From Streptomyces sp. NBC_01296 (GTDB lineage: Bacteria > Actinomycetota > Actinomycetes > Streptomycetales > Streptomycetaceae), in assembly GCF_035984415.1 (NCBI RefSeq), contig NZ_CP130720.1:6386001-6450000 (forward strand): a stretch of DNA of 64,000 nucleotides, written 5' to 3'. The position numbers were made by a program, and so were the translations under genes. Shown here in pieces: positions 19,471-29,449 of the stretch. The notes under the pieces were generated by a model that had not been told where the DNA came from, did not search any database, and saw only the letters and a list, made by a program, of their open reading frames with translations. Position 1 is the first letter of the stretch; the number at the start of each line of letters is the position of its first letter.

Positions 19471-22425
19471 ATGAGGCACCGCGCGAGATCGATCCTCGCC
19501 GCAAGCGCACTCGTCTTCGGAACCACACTGGCCGTCCTCCCGGCGGCCCACGCCCAGCCCGCAGCAGACGCCGCACCCGGCGCCGACGAGGTACGGGTCT
19601 ACGACGCGGACGTCACCAAGGAGCAGATCCCGCTCCTCCTCGCCGCGGGCCAGGACGCCCACGAGCTCACCGAACGCGCCCCGGAGACCGGGACCGCCAA
19701 GGTCGAGCTGTTCCTCACCGGCGGCCAGGCCAAGGAGCTCGCCGGCCGGGGCGTCAAGCTGGCCGAGCACAAGGTCCCCGCGGGCGCGGCCCGCTTCCAG
19801 ACCGCCGGCGACGGGGTCTTCCGCCCGTACAGCGGCAAGGGCGGCCTCCAGGAGGAGATCCTCAAGACGGCCCAGGCCAACCCGGGCCTCGCCAAGGTGG
19901 TCTCCATCGGCAAGACCGTCCAGGGCAAGGACATCCTCGCCCTGAAGGTCACCAAGAACGCCCGCACGACCAAGGACGGCGACAAGCCGTCCGTGCTCTA
20001 CATGTCCAACCAGCACGCCCGGGAGTGGATCACTCCGGAGATGACCCGGCGGCTGATGCACCACACCCTCGACAACTACGGCAAGGACCAGCGGATCACC
20101 AAGCTGGTGGACTCCACCGAGCTGTGGTTCCTGCTGTCCGCCAACCCGGACGGGTACGACTACACGCACTCCCCCGACGGCGACCGGCTGTGGCGCAAGA
20201 ACCTGCACGACAACAACGGCGACGGCAAGATCACCACCGGTGACGGCGTCGACCTCAACCGGAACTTCGCCTACAAGTGGGGCTACGACAACGAGGGTTC
20301 CTCGCCGAACCAGTCGAGCGAGACCTACCGCGGCACCAAGGCGTCCTCCGAGCCGGAGACCGTCGCCCTCGACACGTTCGAGAAGCGCATCGGCTTCAAG
20401 TACGCCATCAACTACCACTCCGCCGCCGAGCTGCTGCTCTACGGCGTGGGCTGGCAGGTGGCCACCCCGACCCCGGACGACGTCGCCTACAAGGCGCTCG
20501 CCGGCACCCCGGAGAACTCGGCGATCCCGGGCTACTACCCGCAGGTCTCCTCCGAGCTCTACACCACCAACGGCGAGGCCGACGGCCACGCCGCCAACGT
20601 CAACGGCGTCATGATGTTCACGCCGGAGATGACCACCTGCCAGACGGCCTCCGCGAGCGACCCGAACGACCGGTGGAAGCCCGAGGACTGCCGGTCCGGC
20701 TTCAACTTCCCGGACGACGAGAAGCTCATCCAGGCGGAGTTCGCGAAGAACATCCCCTTCGCCCTCGCCGTCGGCGAGAGCGCCGCCCACCCGGACCAGC
20801 CGAAGTCCTCCGTGGGCCTGAGCGCCGCCGACTTCACCCCGGACCCCTTCACCACCTCCTACGTGGCCAAGGGCGAGGACCAGACGGTCTCCGTCACCGC
20901 CCGCAAGGCGCTGAAGGACAAGCAGCTCAAGTTCCGCATCAACGGCGGCCGTACGCACGACGACGGGCTGAGGGCTTGGAAGGGCGGCGACGTCTACGGC
21001 GGCGACGACAACAACTGGTTCGACGAGTACCGGGCCAAGGTCGACGGCGCCAAGCCCGGCGACAAGGTCGAGGTCTGGTTCACCGGCCGCGACCGCTCCG
21101 GCAAGCAGGTCTCCAGCGAGCACTTCACGTACACGGTGGCCGAGCGGCCGCGCGCCGACGTGCTGGTGATCGCGGAGGAGGGCGCCAAGGCCCAGCACGC
21201 GCAGGAGTACGTCGACGCCCTGCGCGCCAACGGGAAGTCCGCGGCGGTCTGGGACGTGGCGGTGCAGGGCGCCCCGCACCACCTCGGCGTGCTCTCCCAC
21301 TTCCGTACGGCCGTGCACTACACGGGCGCCAAGACGCCCGGCGGCGACACCCAGCTCGCCGTGCGCGACTTCCTCAACGAGGGCGGCAAGCTGATCGAGG
21401 CCGGCGAGCTCGCGGGCGGCAACGCCCAGGTCGGCCGCGCCGTGACCGACGACTTCAGCCAGTACTACCTCGGCGCCTACAGCCGTACGAGTGCCGGCGG
21501 AGCCACCGGCTTCACCGGTGCGGGTGCCCTCGCCGGCGCCAAGGGCGGCCTGGGCGACGCGGCGGGCAACCCGTTCAACGCCCCCGGGTCCTACGCGGTC
21601 ACCTCCGACTCCCTGCCCGCCGCGCAGTTCCCGCAGTTCAAGAGCGCGCAGTCGGGCCAGTACGCCGGGGTCGTGAACCCGTACGCCCCCTACAGCGGAG
21701 CCGGGATGGCCGCGGCCACCCACGAGGACGACGAGTGGAAGCGGCTGACCCGCACGGTCGACCTGACCAAGGTCACCGCCGCCGACAAGCCGCAGCTCAA
21801 GATGGCCCTCAACTGGAACACCGAACAGGGCTACGACCACGCGGTGCTCGAGGCCCACACGGCCGGCGCGGAGGACTGGACCACGCTGCCCGAGGCGGGC
21901 GGCCTGAGCAGCACCGCCGTCCCGGCGGAGTGCGAGGCCGGCTTCTTCGTCAACGGCCACCCGTTCCTGCGCCACTACCTCACCCTCGACAGCGCCGGCT
22001 GCGCCGCCCAGGGCACGAGCGGCTCGTGGAACAGCTTCACCGGCTCGTCCGACGGCTGGAAGCAGGTCTCCTTCGACCTGAGTGCGTACGCGGGCAAGAC
22101 CGTCGAGGTCTCCCTCTCGTACGTCTCGGACGGCGGCGCCGGCGGCCGGGGCGTGTTCGCGGACGAGGCGCGCGTCTCCGTCGGCGGAGCAGACCAGGCC
22201 GTAGAGGGATTCGAGACCTCGCTGGGGGCCTGGACCGCCCAGGGCGCACCGGCCGGAAGTCCCGTGGTTGCGGGCGATTGGTCCCGGTCCGGGGAGCTGT
22301 TCAAGTCGTACGCGTCGGTCACTACGCGTAACACGGTGCTCCTCGGCTTCGGCCTCGAACACCTGCCGGCGGCGGCGGACCGAGCCGTACTCGTCGGTAA
22401 GGCGCTCAGGTCGCTACACCACTGA
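19471..22425 (+). CDS. Secreted M14 zinc carboxypeptidase, large multidomain form
   Basis: 984 aa from ATG 19471, preceded by AGGGGGG. A signal peptide (MRHRARSILAASALVFGTTL...AHA) and a prodomain-like region lead to the M14 catalytic domain (~130-450 of the protein). SNQHAREW provides the Zn HxxE, DLNRNF the substrate Arg and NYHSAAE the third ligand; an acidic calcium-like insert DNNGDGKITTGDG is present. The C-terminal ~500 residues contain beta-rich modules, probably carbohydrate or substrate binding. A TTGACA -35-like box lies at 19398-19403. Probably a nutritional extracellular peptidase. Confidence 0.92.
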   Translation: MRHRARSILAASALVFGTTLAVLPAAHAQPAADAAPGADEVRVYDADVTKEQIPLLLAAGQDAHELTERAPETGTAKVELFLTGGQAKELAGRGVKLAEHKVPAGAARFQTAGDGVFRPYSGKGGLQEEILKTAQANPGLAKVVSIGKTVQGKDILALKVTKNARTTKDGDKPSVLYMSNQHAREWITPEMTRRLMHHTLDNYGKDQRITKLVDSTELWFLLSANPDGYDYTHSPDGDRLWRKNLHDNNGDGKITTGDGVDLNRNFAYKWGYDNEGSSPNQSSETYRGTKASSEPETVALDTFEKRIGFKYAINYHSAAELLLYGVGWQVATPTPDDVAYKALAGTPENSAIPGYYPQVSSELYTTNGEADGHAANVNGVMMFTPEMTTCQTASASDPNDRWKPEDCRSGFNFPDDEKLIQAEFAKNIPFALAVGESAAHPDQPKSSVGLSAADFTPDPFTTSYVAKGEDQTVSVTARKALKDKQLKFRINGGRTHDDGLRAWKGGDVYGGDDNNWFDEYRAKVDGAKPGDKVEVWFTGRDRSGKQVSSEHFTYTVAERPRADVLVIAEEGAKAQHAQEYVDALRANGKSAAVWDVAVQGAPHHLGVLSHFRTAVHYTGAKTPGGDTQLAVRDFLNEGGKLIEAGELAGGNAQVGRAVTDDFSQYYLGAYSRTSAGGATGFTGAGALAGAKGGLGDAAGNPFNAPGSYAVTSDSLPAAQFPQFKSAQSGQYAGVVNPYAPYSGAGMAAATHEDDEWKRLTRTVDLTKVTAADKPQLKMALNWNTEQGYDHAVLEAHTAGAEDWTTLPEAGGLSSTAVPAECEAGFFVNGHPFLRHYLTLDSAGCAAQGTSGSWNSFTGSSDGWKQVSFDLSAYAGKTVEVSLSYVSDGGAGGRGVFADEARVSVGGADQAVEGFETSLGAWTAQGAPAGSPVVAGDWSRSGELFKSYASVTTRNTVLLGFGLEHLPAAADRAVLVGKALRSLHH

Positions 22426-22471
22426 TCATACGAGCCCCCATCGCTCACGCTGAGTGACGATGATCGAAGGT

Positions 22472-22509
22472 CCGGGGCCCCGTACCGAGTGCACGGTACG
22501 GGGCCCCGG
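22472..22509. terminator. Terminator after the M14 carboxypeptidase gene
   Basis: A perfect 15-bp stem (ccggggccccgtacc / ggtacggggccccgg) around an 8-nt loop lies 46 nt past the stop and upstream of gap. Confidence 0.88.
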
Positions 22510-22657
22510 CCGCGGTCCCCCCATGTGGCAGGGGGAGTGTCAGGTCCCGGCCGATGTCACTCAAAAGCTCACGGAGAGGTAGGGTCGTAAGCGGTCGGGG
22601 ACATCCCATACAGCTCGCCGGCGGGACAGGCCGGCGCACCAACGAGGAGATCGGTTC

Positions 22658-23665
<1,008 letters not shown>

Positions 23666-23700
23666 GTCTCAGGTAGCAGGGCTAGGCACCAAGATGTGAG

Positions 23701-23744
23701 AACAGGGTCCGGTCAGCGCGATGGAGCGCTGCACGGGCCCTGTT
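23701..23744 (+). other. Stable hairpin between gap and pgk
   Basis: An 11-bp outer stem (aacagggtccg / cgggccctgtt, one G-U) and a 6-bp inner stem (cagcgc / gcgctg) around a 6-nt loop sit in the 144-nt gap-pgk spacer. It has the shape of an attenuator, partial terminator or RNA-stability element. Confidence 0.7.
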
Positions 23745-23809
23745 GTCTGCCTCGACCGAACGGCCCCGCACCGGCAGAACCCGTGTATGGGGATAAGGAG
23801 TAGAAACAC

Positions 23810-25021
23810 ATGAAGACGATCGACGAACTGCTCGCCGAAGGCGTCGCCGGCAAGCGGGTCTTCGTCCGCGCCGACCTGAACGTGCCGCTCTCGGGCGACA
23901 CGATCACCGACGACGGCCGCATCCGTGCCGTGCAGCCGACCATCGCGAAGCTCGCCGAAGCCGGCGCCCGCGTGGTCGTCGCCTCGCACCTGGGCCGCCC
24001 CAAGGGCGCCCCGGACCCGGCCTTCTCCCTCGCCCCGGCCGCCAAGCGGCTCGGCGAACTGCTCGGTGCGGACGTCGCGTTCGCCACCGACACCGTCGGT
24101 TCCTCCGCCAAGTCGACCGTCGCCGCCCTCGCTGACGGCCAGGTCGCCGTCATCGAGAACCTGCGCTTCAACGCCGGTGAGACCTCGAAGGACGACGCCG
24201 AGCGCGGCGCCTTCGCGGACCAGCTCGCCGAGCTCGCCGACATCTACGTCGGCGACGGCTTCGGCGCTGTCCACCGCAAGCACGCCTCGGTCTTCGACCT
24301 GCCCGCGCGCCTCCCGAACGCGGCCGGCTACCTGATCGCCACCGAGGTCGGCGTCCTGAAGAAGCTGACCGCCGACGTCAAGCGCCCGTACGTGGTCGTC
24401 CTCGGCGGCGCCAAGGTCTCCGACAAGCTGGCCGTCATCGACCAGCTGCTCGGCAAGGCCGACCGCATCCTCATCGGCGGCGGCATGGCCTACACCTTCC
24501 TCAAGGCCCAGGGGCACGAGATCGGCATCTCCCTCCTGCAGGAGGACCAGATCCCCGTCGTCCTGGAGTACATGGCGCGCGCCGAGAAGCTGGGCGTCGA
24601 GCTGGTCCTCCCGGTCGACGTCCTGGTCTCCGGCGACTTCCCGGACCTGAAGACCAAGGCCCCGGCCGACTTCACCACCGTCGACGCGGACAAGATCCCC
24701 GCCGACAAGGAGGGTCTGGACATCGGTCCCAAGACCCGTGAGCTGTACGCCTCGAAGATCGTCGACGCCGAGACCGTCTTCTGGAACGGCCCGGTCGGTG
24801 TCTTCGAGCACCCCGACTACGCCGGAGGCACCCGCGCCATCGCGCAGGCCCTCGTCGACAGCAACGCGTTCACCGTGGTCGGCGGCGGGGACTCCGCCGC
24901 CGCCGTGCGTACGCTCGGCTTCGACGAAAACGCTTTCGGCCACATCTCGACCGGTGGCGGCGCCTCCCTCGAATACCTCGAGGGCAAGACGCTCCCCGGC
25001 CTCGCCGCACTGGAGGTCTGA
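23810..25021 (+). CDS. pgk: Phosphoglycerate kinase
   Basis: 403 aa. Family motifs include FVRADLNVPLSG near the N-terminus, SHLGRPKG, NLRFNAGE, VLGGAKVSDK and the nucleotide-binding GGGDSAAAVRTLG near the C-terminus. It makes ATP from 1,3-bisphosphoglycerate. AAGGAG lies upstream of ATG 23810. tpiA follows 6 nt downstream, so those two are tightly coupled, while gap is separated by a hairpin spacer. Confidence 0.98.
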   Translation: MKTIDELLAEGVAGKRVFVRADLNVPLSGDTITDDGRIRAVQPTIAKLAEAGARVVVASHLGRPKGAPDPAFSLAPAAKRLGELLGADVAFATDTVGSSAKSTVAALADGQVAVIENLRFNAGETSKDDAERGAFADQLAELADIYVGDGFGAVHRKHASVFDLPARLPNAAGYLIATEVGVLKKLTADVKRPYVVVLGGAKVSDKLAVIDQLLGKADRILIGGGMAYTFLKAQGHEIGISLLQEDQIPVVLEYMARAEKLGVELVLPVDVLVSGDFPDLKTKAPADFTTVDADKIPADKEGLDIGPKTRELYASKIVDAETVFWNGPVGVFEHPDYAGGTRAIAQALVDSNAFTVVGGGDSAAAVRTLGFDENAFGHISTGGGASLEYLEGKTLPGLAALEV

Positions 25022-25027
25022 CCCTCA

Positions 25028-25804
25028 ATGACCACGCGTACCCCGCTCATGGCGGGCAACTGGAAGATGAACCTCAACCACCTCGAGGCCATCGCGCACG
25101 TCCAGAAGCTCGCCTTCGCGCTCGCCGACAAGGACTACGACGCCGTCGAGGTCGCGGTCCTGCCGCCCTTCGTCGACCTGCGCTCGGTCCAGACCCTGGT
25201 CGACGGCGACAAGCTGAAGATCAAGTACGGCGCCCAGGACATCTCGGCGCACGACTCCGGCGCCTACACCGGCGAGATCTCCGGCTCGATGCTCGCGAAG
25301 CTGAAGTGCACGTACGTGGCCGTCGGCCACAGCGAGCGCCGCCAGTACCACGGCGAGAGCGACGAGCTCTGCAACGCCAAGGTCAAGGCCGCCTACCAGC
25401 ACGGGCTCACCCCGATCCTGTGCGTCGGCGAAGGCCTGGACATCCGCAAGGCCGGACAGCAGGTCCCGTACACGCTGGCCCAGGTCGACGGCGGACTCAA
25501 GGACGTCCCGGCCGACCAGGTCGAGTCCATCGTGATCGCGTACGAGCCCGTCTGGGCGATCGGGACCGGCGAGGTCGCCACCCCCGACGACGCGCAGGAG
25601 GTCTGCGGGGCGATCCGCGGCCGCCTCGCCGAGCTGTACTCCCAGGAGCTGGCCGACAAGGTCCGCATCCAGTACGGCGGCTCGGTGAAGTCCGGCAACA
25701 TCGCGGCGATCATGGCCCAGCCCGACGTCGACGGCGCCCTGATCGGCGGCGCTGCGCTGGACGCGGACGAGTTCGTGAAGATCGTCCGGTTCCGCGACCA
25801 GTGA
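25028..25804 (+). CDS. tpiA: Triosephosphate isomerase
   Basis: 258 aa TIM barrel with the full catalytic set: Lys13 in GNWKMN, His101 in VGHSERR and Glu173 in AYEPVWAIGTG. The phosphate-binding loop is YGGSVKSGN. It interconverts dihydroxyacetone phosphate and glyceraldehyde-3-phosphate. It starts 6 nt after pgk and ends 145 nt before secG, with a hairpin in the spacer. Confidence 0.98.
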   Translation: MTTRTPLMAGNWKMNLNHLEAIAHVQKLAFALADKDYDAVEVAVLPPFVDLRSVQTLVDGDKLKIKYGAQDISAHDSGAYTGEISGSMLAKLKCTYVAVGHSERRQYHGESDELCNAKVKAAYQHGLTPILCVGEGLDIRKAGQQVPYTLAQVDGGLKDVPADQVESIVIAYEPVWAIGTGEVATPDDAQEVCGAIRGRLAELYSQELADKVRIQYGGSVKSGNIAAIMAQPDVDGALIGGAALDADEFVKIVRFRDQ

Positions 25805-25856
25805 GCTGCGTGATCGTCGCAGCGAGTAGGCGGTAGGGCGGATCCGTCGTACCCTT

Positions 25857-25897
25857 GCGGGGGCCAGGAGGCTGAACCACCAGCCACTGGCCCCCGC
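25857..25897 (+). other. Hairpin in the tpiA-secG spacer
   Basis: A perfect 11-bp stem (gcgggggccag / ctggcccccgc) encloses a second short stem (ggctg / cagcc). It lies just after a TACCCT -10-like sequence at 25850-25855, so it could be either a tpiA terminator or the 5' structure of a secG transcript. Confidence 0.65.
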
Positions 25898-25949
25898 GCA
25901 CATCCAGCAGAGCCGGAAAGCCAGAAAAGCCAGAAAGTAGGAATCAGCC

Positions 25950-26177
25950 GTGATTATGGGGTTCTCGATCGCCCTGATCGTCTTCAGCGGCCTGCTGATG
26001 CTCCTCGTGCTGATGCACAAGGGCAAGGGCGGCGGCCTTTCCGACATGTTCGGCGGCGGCATGCAGTCGTCGGTCGGCGGCTCCTCGGTCGCGGAGCGCA
26101 ACCTTGACCGCATCACCGTCGTGGTGGGTCTGCTCTGGTTCGCCTGCATCATGGCGCTCGGCATTCTGCTGAAGTAG
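25950..26177 (+). CDS. secG: Preprotein translocase subunit SecG
   Basis: 75 aa with two membrane helices (~2-24 and ~54-74) around a Gly-rich cytoplasmic loop (GKGGGLSDMFGGG), the standard SecG layout. It joins SecYE to help protein export. AGGA lies about 10 nt upstream of GTG 25950; ATG 25956 is an alternative. Position behind the triose genes is conserved in streptomycetes. Confidence 0.95.
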   Translation: MIMGFSIALIVFSGLLMLLVLMHKGKGGGLSDMFGGGMQSSVGGSSVAERNLDRITVVVGLLWFACIMALGILLK

Positions 26178-26297
26178 GGAAGCCGACGGTTCTGGCCATT
26201 CTGCCGGTCCGGTCGGCTCCGCCCCGCCTATCATGAGGACGGCGTCCGCGGCCTGGAGTGAGTAACTCCATGTGATGGACGTGCGTTGGGCCTTACG

Positions 26298-26303
26298 TAG
26301 ACT
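26298..26303 (+). promoter_or_regulatory. Candidate -10 box of rbpA
   Basis: TAGACT matches the housekeeping-sigma -10 consensus of streptomycetes. A weak -35 (TGGACG) lies 16 nt upstream. A 6-bp hairpin (tggagt / actcca, 26254-26270) precedes it. I found no GGAAT/GTT pair at the spacing of a SigR promoter. Confidence 0.45.
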
Positions 26304-26364
26304 GGGGCGCCCGCAGCGGAATCCACTCACGCTTCGCGGCACCATCACGCAGGGAGTTACGACC

Positions 26365-26700
26365 GTGGCAAGTGGCAACGCGATCCGTGGTAGTCGGGTC
26401 GGAGCGGGGCCGATGGGTGAGGCCGAGCGCGGCGAATCCGCGCCCCGCCTGCGCATCTCCTTCTGGTGCTCGAACGGGCACGAGACGCAGCCGAGCTTCG
26501 CCAGCGACGCGCAGGTGCCGGACACCTGGGACTGCCCGCGCTGCGGGTTCCCGGCCGGCCAGGACCGGGACAACCCGCCGGCGCCGCCGCGTACCGAGCC
26601 CTACAAGACGCACCTGGCGTACGTACGGGAGCGGCGGTCGGACGCCGACGGCGAGGCGATCCTCGCCGAAGCGCTCGCCAAGCTCCGCGGCGAGATCTGA
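26365..26700 (+). CDS. rbpA: RNA polymerase-binding protein RbpA
   Basis: 111 aa. It begins ASGNAIRGSRVGAGPMGE, the RbpA N-terminal and core sequence. It has the CSNGH and CPRCG cysteine clusters that in RbpA form a zinc-binding core, and a C-terminal sigma-interaction helix (EAILAEALAKLRGEI). RbpA stabilises RNA polymerase open complexes with the principal sigma factor. AGGGAG lies 8 nt before GTG 26365. It is flanked by its own promoter and a strong terminator. Confidence 0.96.
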   Translation: MASGNAIRGSRVGAGPMGEAERGESAPRLRISFWCSNGHETQPSFASDAQVPDTWDCPRCGFPAGQDRDNPPAPPRTEPYKTHLAYVRERRSDADGEAILAEALAKLRGEI

Positions 26701-26726
26701 AAACCCAAGAGTGACGGTGTGACATC

Positions 26727-26767
26727 GGGCCCGGCCCGCAGGAGTTGTTCTCCCGCGGGCCGGGCCC
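26727..26767 (+). terminator. Terminator after rbpA
   Basis: A 13-bp stem (gggcccggcccgc / gcgggccgggccc) continues inward as ggag / ctcc. It lies 26 nt past the rbpA stop and is followed by CTTTG. Confidence 0.88.
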
Positions 26768-26844
26768 CTTTGCGTACGGTGCGTCCCTTCCGATCCCTTA
26801 GGTTGGTGATCGGCGGGGCACGACAGGACGGAAGAAACGGGTTG

Positions 26845-28509
26845 ATGTCCGAGATGAACGCAGACAGGCGTACGAGTCTCAACCGGACTGCCGAGTGGCT
26901 GGCACTCGGCAAGCACCGCGAAGAGCTGGGGCAGACGCATCTGCGAGAGCTGTTCGCGGCGGATCCGAACCGCGGCACGGGCTACACGCTGCGGGTCGGG
27001 GACCTGCACATCGACTATTCGAAGCACCTGGTGACCGACGAGACGCTGGAGTTGCTGCGGGAGCTCGCGGCGGCGACGGGCGTGGCCGAGCTGCGCGAGG
27101 CGATGTTCCGCGGCGAGAAGATCAACACGACCGAGGACCGGGCGGTCCTGCACACCGCCCTGCGCGCGCCGAAGGACGCGGTCGTCGAGGTGGACGGCGA
27201 GAACGTCGTCCCCGCGGTGCACGCCGTCCTCGACAAGATGGCGGCCTTCGCCGACCAGGTCCGGTCGGGGGCGTGGACCGGCTTCACCGGCAAGCGCATC
27301 AAGAACGTGGTCAACATCGGCATCGGCGGCTCCGACCTGGGCCCGGCGATGGCGTACGAGGCACTGCGCGCGTTCACCGACCGCGCCCTGACCGTACGGT
27401 TCGTGTCCAACGTGGACGGCGCCGACCTGCACGAGGCCGTACGGGACCTGGACCCGGCGCAGACGCTGTTCGTCATCGCCTCCAAGACCTTCACGACCAT
27501 CGAGACCATCACCAACGCCGAGTCGGCGCGGGAGTGGCTGCTGGCGGGTCTGGGCGGTGACACCGCGGCCGTGGCACGGCACTTCGTGGCGCTGTCGACC
27601 AACGCCGAGAAGGTCACGGCCTTCGGCATCGATCCGGCCAACATGTTCGGGTTCTGGGACTGGGTCGGCGGGCGCTACTCCTTCGACTCCGCGATCGGGC
27701 TCTCGCTGATGATCGCGATCGGGCCGGACTCCTTCCGGGAGATGCTCGGCGGCTTCCGGACCGTGGACGAGCACTTCCGCACGGCGCCCCCGGAGCAGAA
27801 CGCACCGCTCCTGATGGGCCTGTTGGGCATCTGGTACGGCGCGTTCTTCGACGCCCAGTCGCACGCGGTCCTGCCGTACAGCCACTACCTCTCCCGCTTC
27901 ACGGCGTACCTGCAGCAGCTGGACATGGAGTCCAACGGCAAGTCCGTGGACCGGGACGGCAAGCCGGTGGACTGGCAGACCGGCCCGGTCGTCTGGGGCA
28001 CGCCCGGCACCAACGGGCAGCACGCGTACTACCAGTTGATCCACCAGGGCACGAAGGTGATCCCGGCGGACTTCATCGGCTTCGCCCGGCCGGTCGGCGA
28101 ACTGCCGCCCGAGCTCGCGGCCCAGCACGACCTGCTGATGGCGAACTTCTTCGCGCAGACGCAGGCGCTGGCCTTCGGCAAGACCGCGGACGAGGTCCGC
28201 GCGGAGGGCGTACCGGAGCCCCTGGTCCCGCACAAGACCTTCAAGGGAAACCACCCGACCACGACGATCCTGGCGCAGGACCTCACCCCGGCGGTGCTGG
28301 GCCAGCTGATCGCGCTGTACGAGCACAAGGTGTTCGTCCAGGGCGCGGTGTGGAACATCGACTCCTTCGACCAGTGGGGCGTGGAGCTCGGCAAGGTCCT
28401 GGCGAAGCGGGTCGAGCCTGCGCTGAGCGAGGGCGCGGACGTACCGGGGCTGGACGCCTCGACGAAGGCCCTCGTGGCCGTGTACCGCGGGCTGCGCGGC
28501 CGCGGCTGA
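26845..28509 (+). CDS. pgi: Glucose-6-phosphate isomerase
   Basis: 554 aa, the normal length. Motifs: NIGIGGSDLGPAMAYEAL (sugar-phosphate loop), the signature around SNVDGADLHEA, and GTPGTNGQHAYYQLIHQGT near the C-terminus carrying the catalytic His. It interconverts glucose-6-P and fructose-6-P, linking the glycolytic genes on the left to the pentose phosphate operon on the right. ATG 26845 has GGAAG upstream; ATG 26854 is possible. It converges on pgl at a shared terminator. Confidence 0.97.
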   Translation: MSEMNADRRTSLNRTAEWLALGKHREELGQTHLRELFAADPNRGTGYTLRVGDLHIDYSKHLVTDETLELLRELAAATGVAELREAMFRGEKINTTEDRAVLHTALRAPKDAVVEVDGENVVPAVHAVLDKMAAFADQVRSGAWTGFTGKRIKNVVNIGIGGSDLGPAMAYEALRAFTDRALTVRFVSNVDGADLHEAVRDLDPAQTLFVIASKTFTTIETITNAESAREWLLAGLGGDTAAVARHFVALSTNAEKVTAFGIDPANMFGFWDWVGGRYSFDSAIGLSLMIAIGPDSFREMLGGFRTVDEHFRTAPPEQNAPLLMGLLGIWYGAFFDAQSHAVLPYSHYLSRFTAYLQQLDMESNGKSVDRDGKPVDWQTGPVVWGTPGTNGQHAYYQLIHQGTKVIPADFIGFARPVGELPPELAAQHDLLMANFFAQTQALAFGKTADEVRAEGVPEPLVPHKTFKGNHPTTTILAQDLTPAVLGQLIALYEHKVFVQGAVWNIDSFDQWGVELGKVLAKRVEPALSEGADVPGLDASTKALVAVYRGLRGRG

Positions 28510-28531
28510 TCCGCCTGGGCATCGCGACGTA

Positions 28532-28569
28532 CGAAGGGCCCGCTCCCCGTCAGGGGGGCGGGCCCTTCG
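28532..28569. terminator. Bidirectional terminator between pgi and pgl
   Basis: An 11-bp GC stem (gaagggcccgc / gcgggcccttc) extended by tcccc / ggggg sits between the convergent stops at 28509 and 28588. Confidence 0.9.
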
Positions 28570-28587
28570 GTCGAATCGGTGTACGGG

Positions 28588-29376
28588 TCAGGCCGAGGCC
28601 GGGGGGTACATCGACGACGGGAGCTTCGCGGCCGCCGCGCGGTCCAGGAGCCACAGCGTGCGGGAGCGCCCGTACGCGGCCGCCGCCGGGGCCTGGATCT
28701 CCCCGGCGCCGCCGAGCGCGATCGCCACCGCGCCCGCCTTGTCCTCGCCGGCCGCCAGCAGCCAGACCTCCCGGGCCGCCCGGATCGCCGGGAGGGTCAG
28801 CGAGACCCGCGTCGGCGGAGGCTTCGGCGCGCCGTGGACGCCGACCACCGTGCGCTCGGTCTCGCGCGCCGCCGGGTGCTCCGGGAACAGCGAGGCCACG
28901 TGCGTGTCCGGGCCCACGCCCAGCATCAGCACGTCGAAACGCGGCACCGGACCGTGGTCCTCCGGGCCCGCGGCCCGCCGCAGCTCCTCCGCGTACGCGT
29001 CCGCCGCCGCATCGACGTCGTCCCCGTACGGGCCGTCCGAGGCCGGCATGACGTGCACGCGTGCCGGGTCCACCGGGACGGCGTCCAGGAGGGCCGCACG
29101 GGCCTGTACGTGGTTGCGCTCGGGGTCGTCGGCGGGGACGTACCGCTCGTCGCCCCACCACAGGTCCAGCCGGGCCCAGTCGACGGCGTCGCGGGCCGGG
29201 GCGGCCGCCAGCGCGGCGAGCAGGCCGTTGCCGTTGCGGCCGCCGGTGAGGACGACGGAGGCGCTGCCGCGGGCCGCCTGGGCGTCGACGATCTTCGTGA
29301 TGAGCCGGGCCGCTGCGGCCTGGGCCATCAGCTCCTTGTCCCGGTGGACGACGACCTGGGGAGTCGTCATACCCAT
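28588..29376 (-). CDS. pgl: 6-phosphogluconolactonase
   Basis: 262 aa, DevB/SOL family. Motifs SVVLTGGRNGNGLLAAL near residue 40, WWGDERYVPADDPERN and LGVGPDTHVASLFP are conserved in the family; the GDER segment contributes the active site. It hydrolyses 6-phosphogluconolactone, the zwf product. ATG 29376 has AAGG upstream; ATG 29370 is possible. It is last in the tkt-tal-zwf-opcA-pgl group, separated from opcA by a 14-bp hairpin. Confidence 0.95.
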   Translation of the reverse strand: MGMTTPQVVVHRDKELMAQAAAARLITKIVDAQAARGSASVVLTGGRNGNGLLAALAAAPARDAVDWARLDLWWGDERYVPADDPERNHVQARAALLDAVPVDPARVHVMPASDGPYGDDVDAAADAYAEELRRAAGPEDHGPVPRFDVLMLGVGPDTHVASLFPEHPAARETERTVVGVHGAPKPPPTRVSLTLPAIRAAREVWLLAAGEDKAGAVAIALGGAGEIQAPAAAAYGRSRTLWLLDRAAAAKLPSSMYPPASA

Positions 29377-29408
29377 GTGCTGCCGCCTTGTCGGTTGTGC
29401 GGTGGGTT

Positions 29409-29443
29409 CCGCTGCGCGGGGCGGGGAGAGCCCCGCGCAGCGG
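29409..29443 (-). other. Hairpin between opcA and pgl
   Basis: A perfect 14-bp stem (ccgctgcgcggggc / gccccgcgcagcgg) around a 7-nt loop fills the opcA-pgl spacer. It could partly terminate or protect the upstream message and so lower pgl relative to zwf-opcA. Confidence 0.75.
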
Positions 29444-29449
29444 GTACGG

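Noticed and set aside
26305..26364. SigR promoter for rbpA
   Set aside because: GGAAT occurs at 26318-26322 but no GTT follows at ~18 nt.
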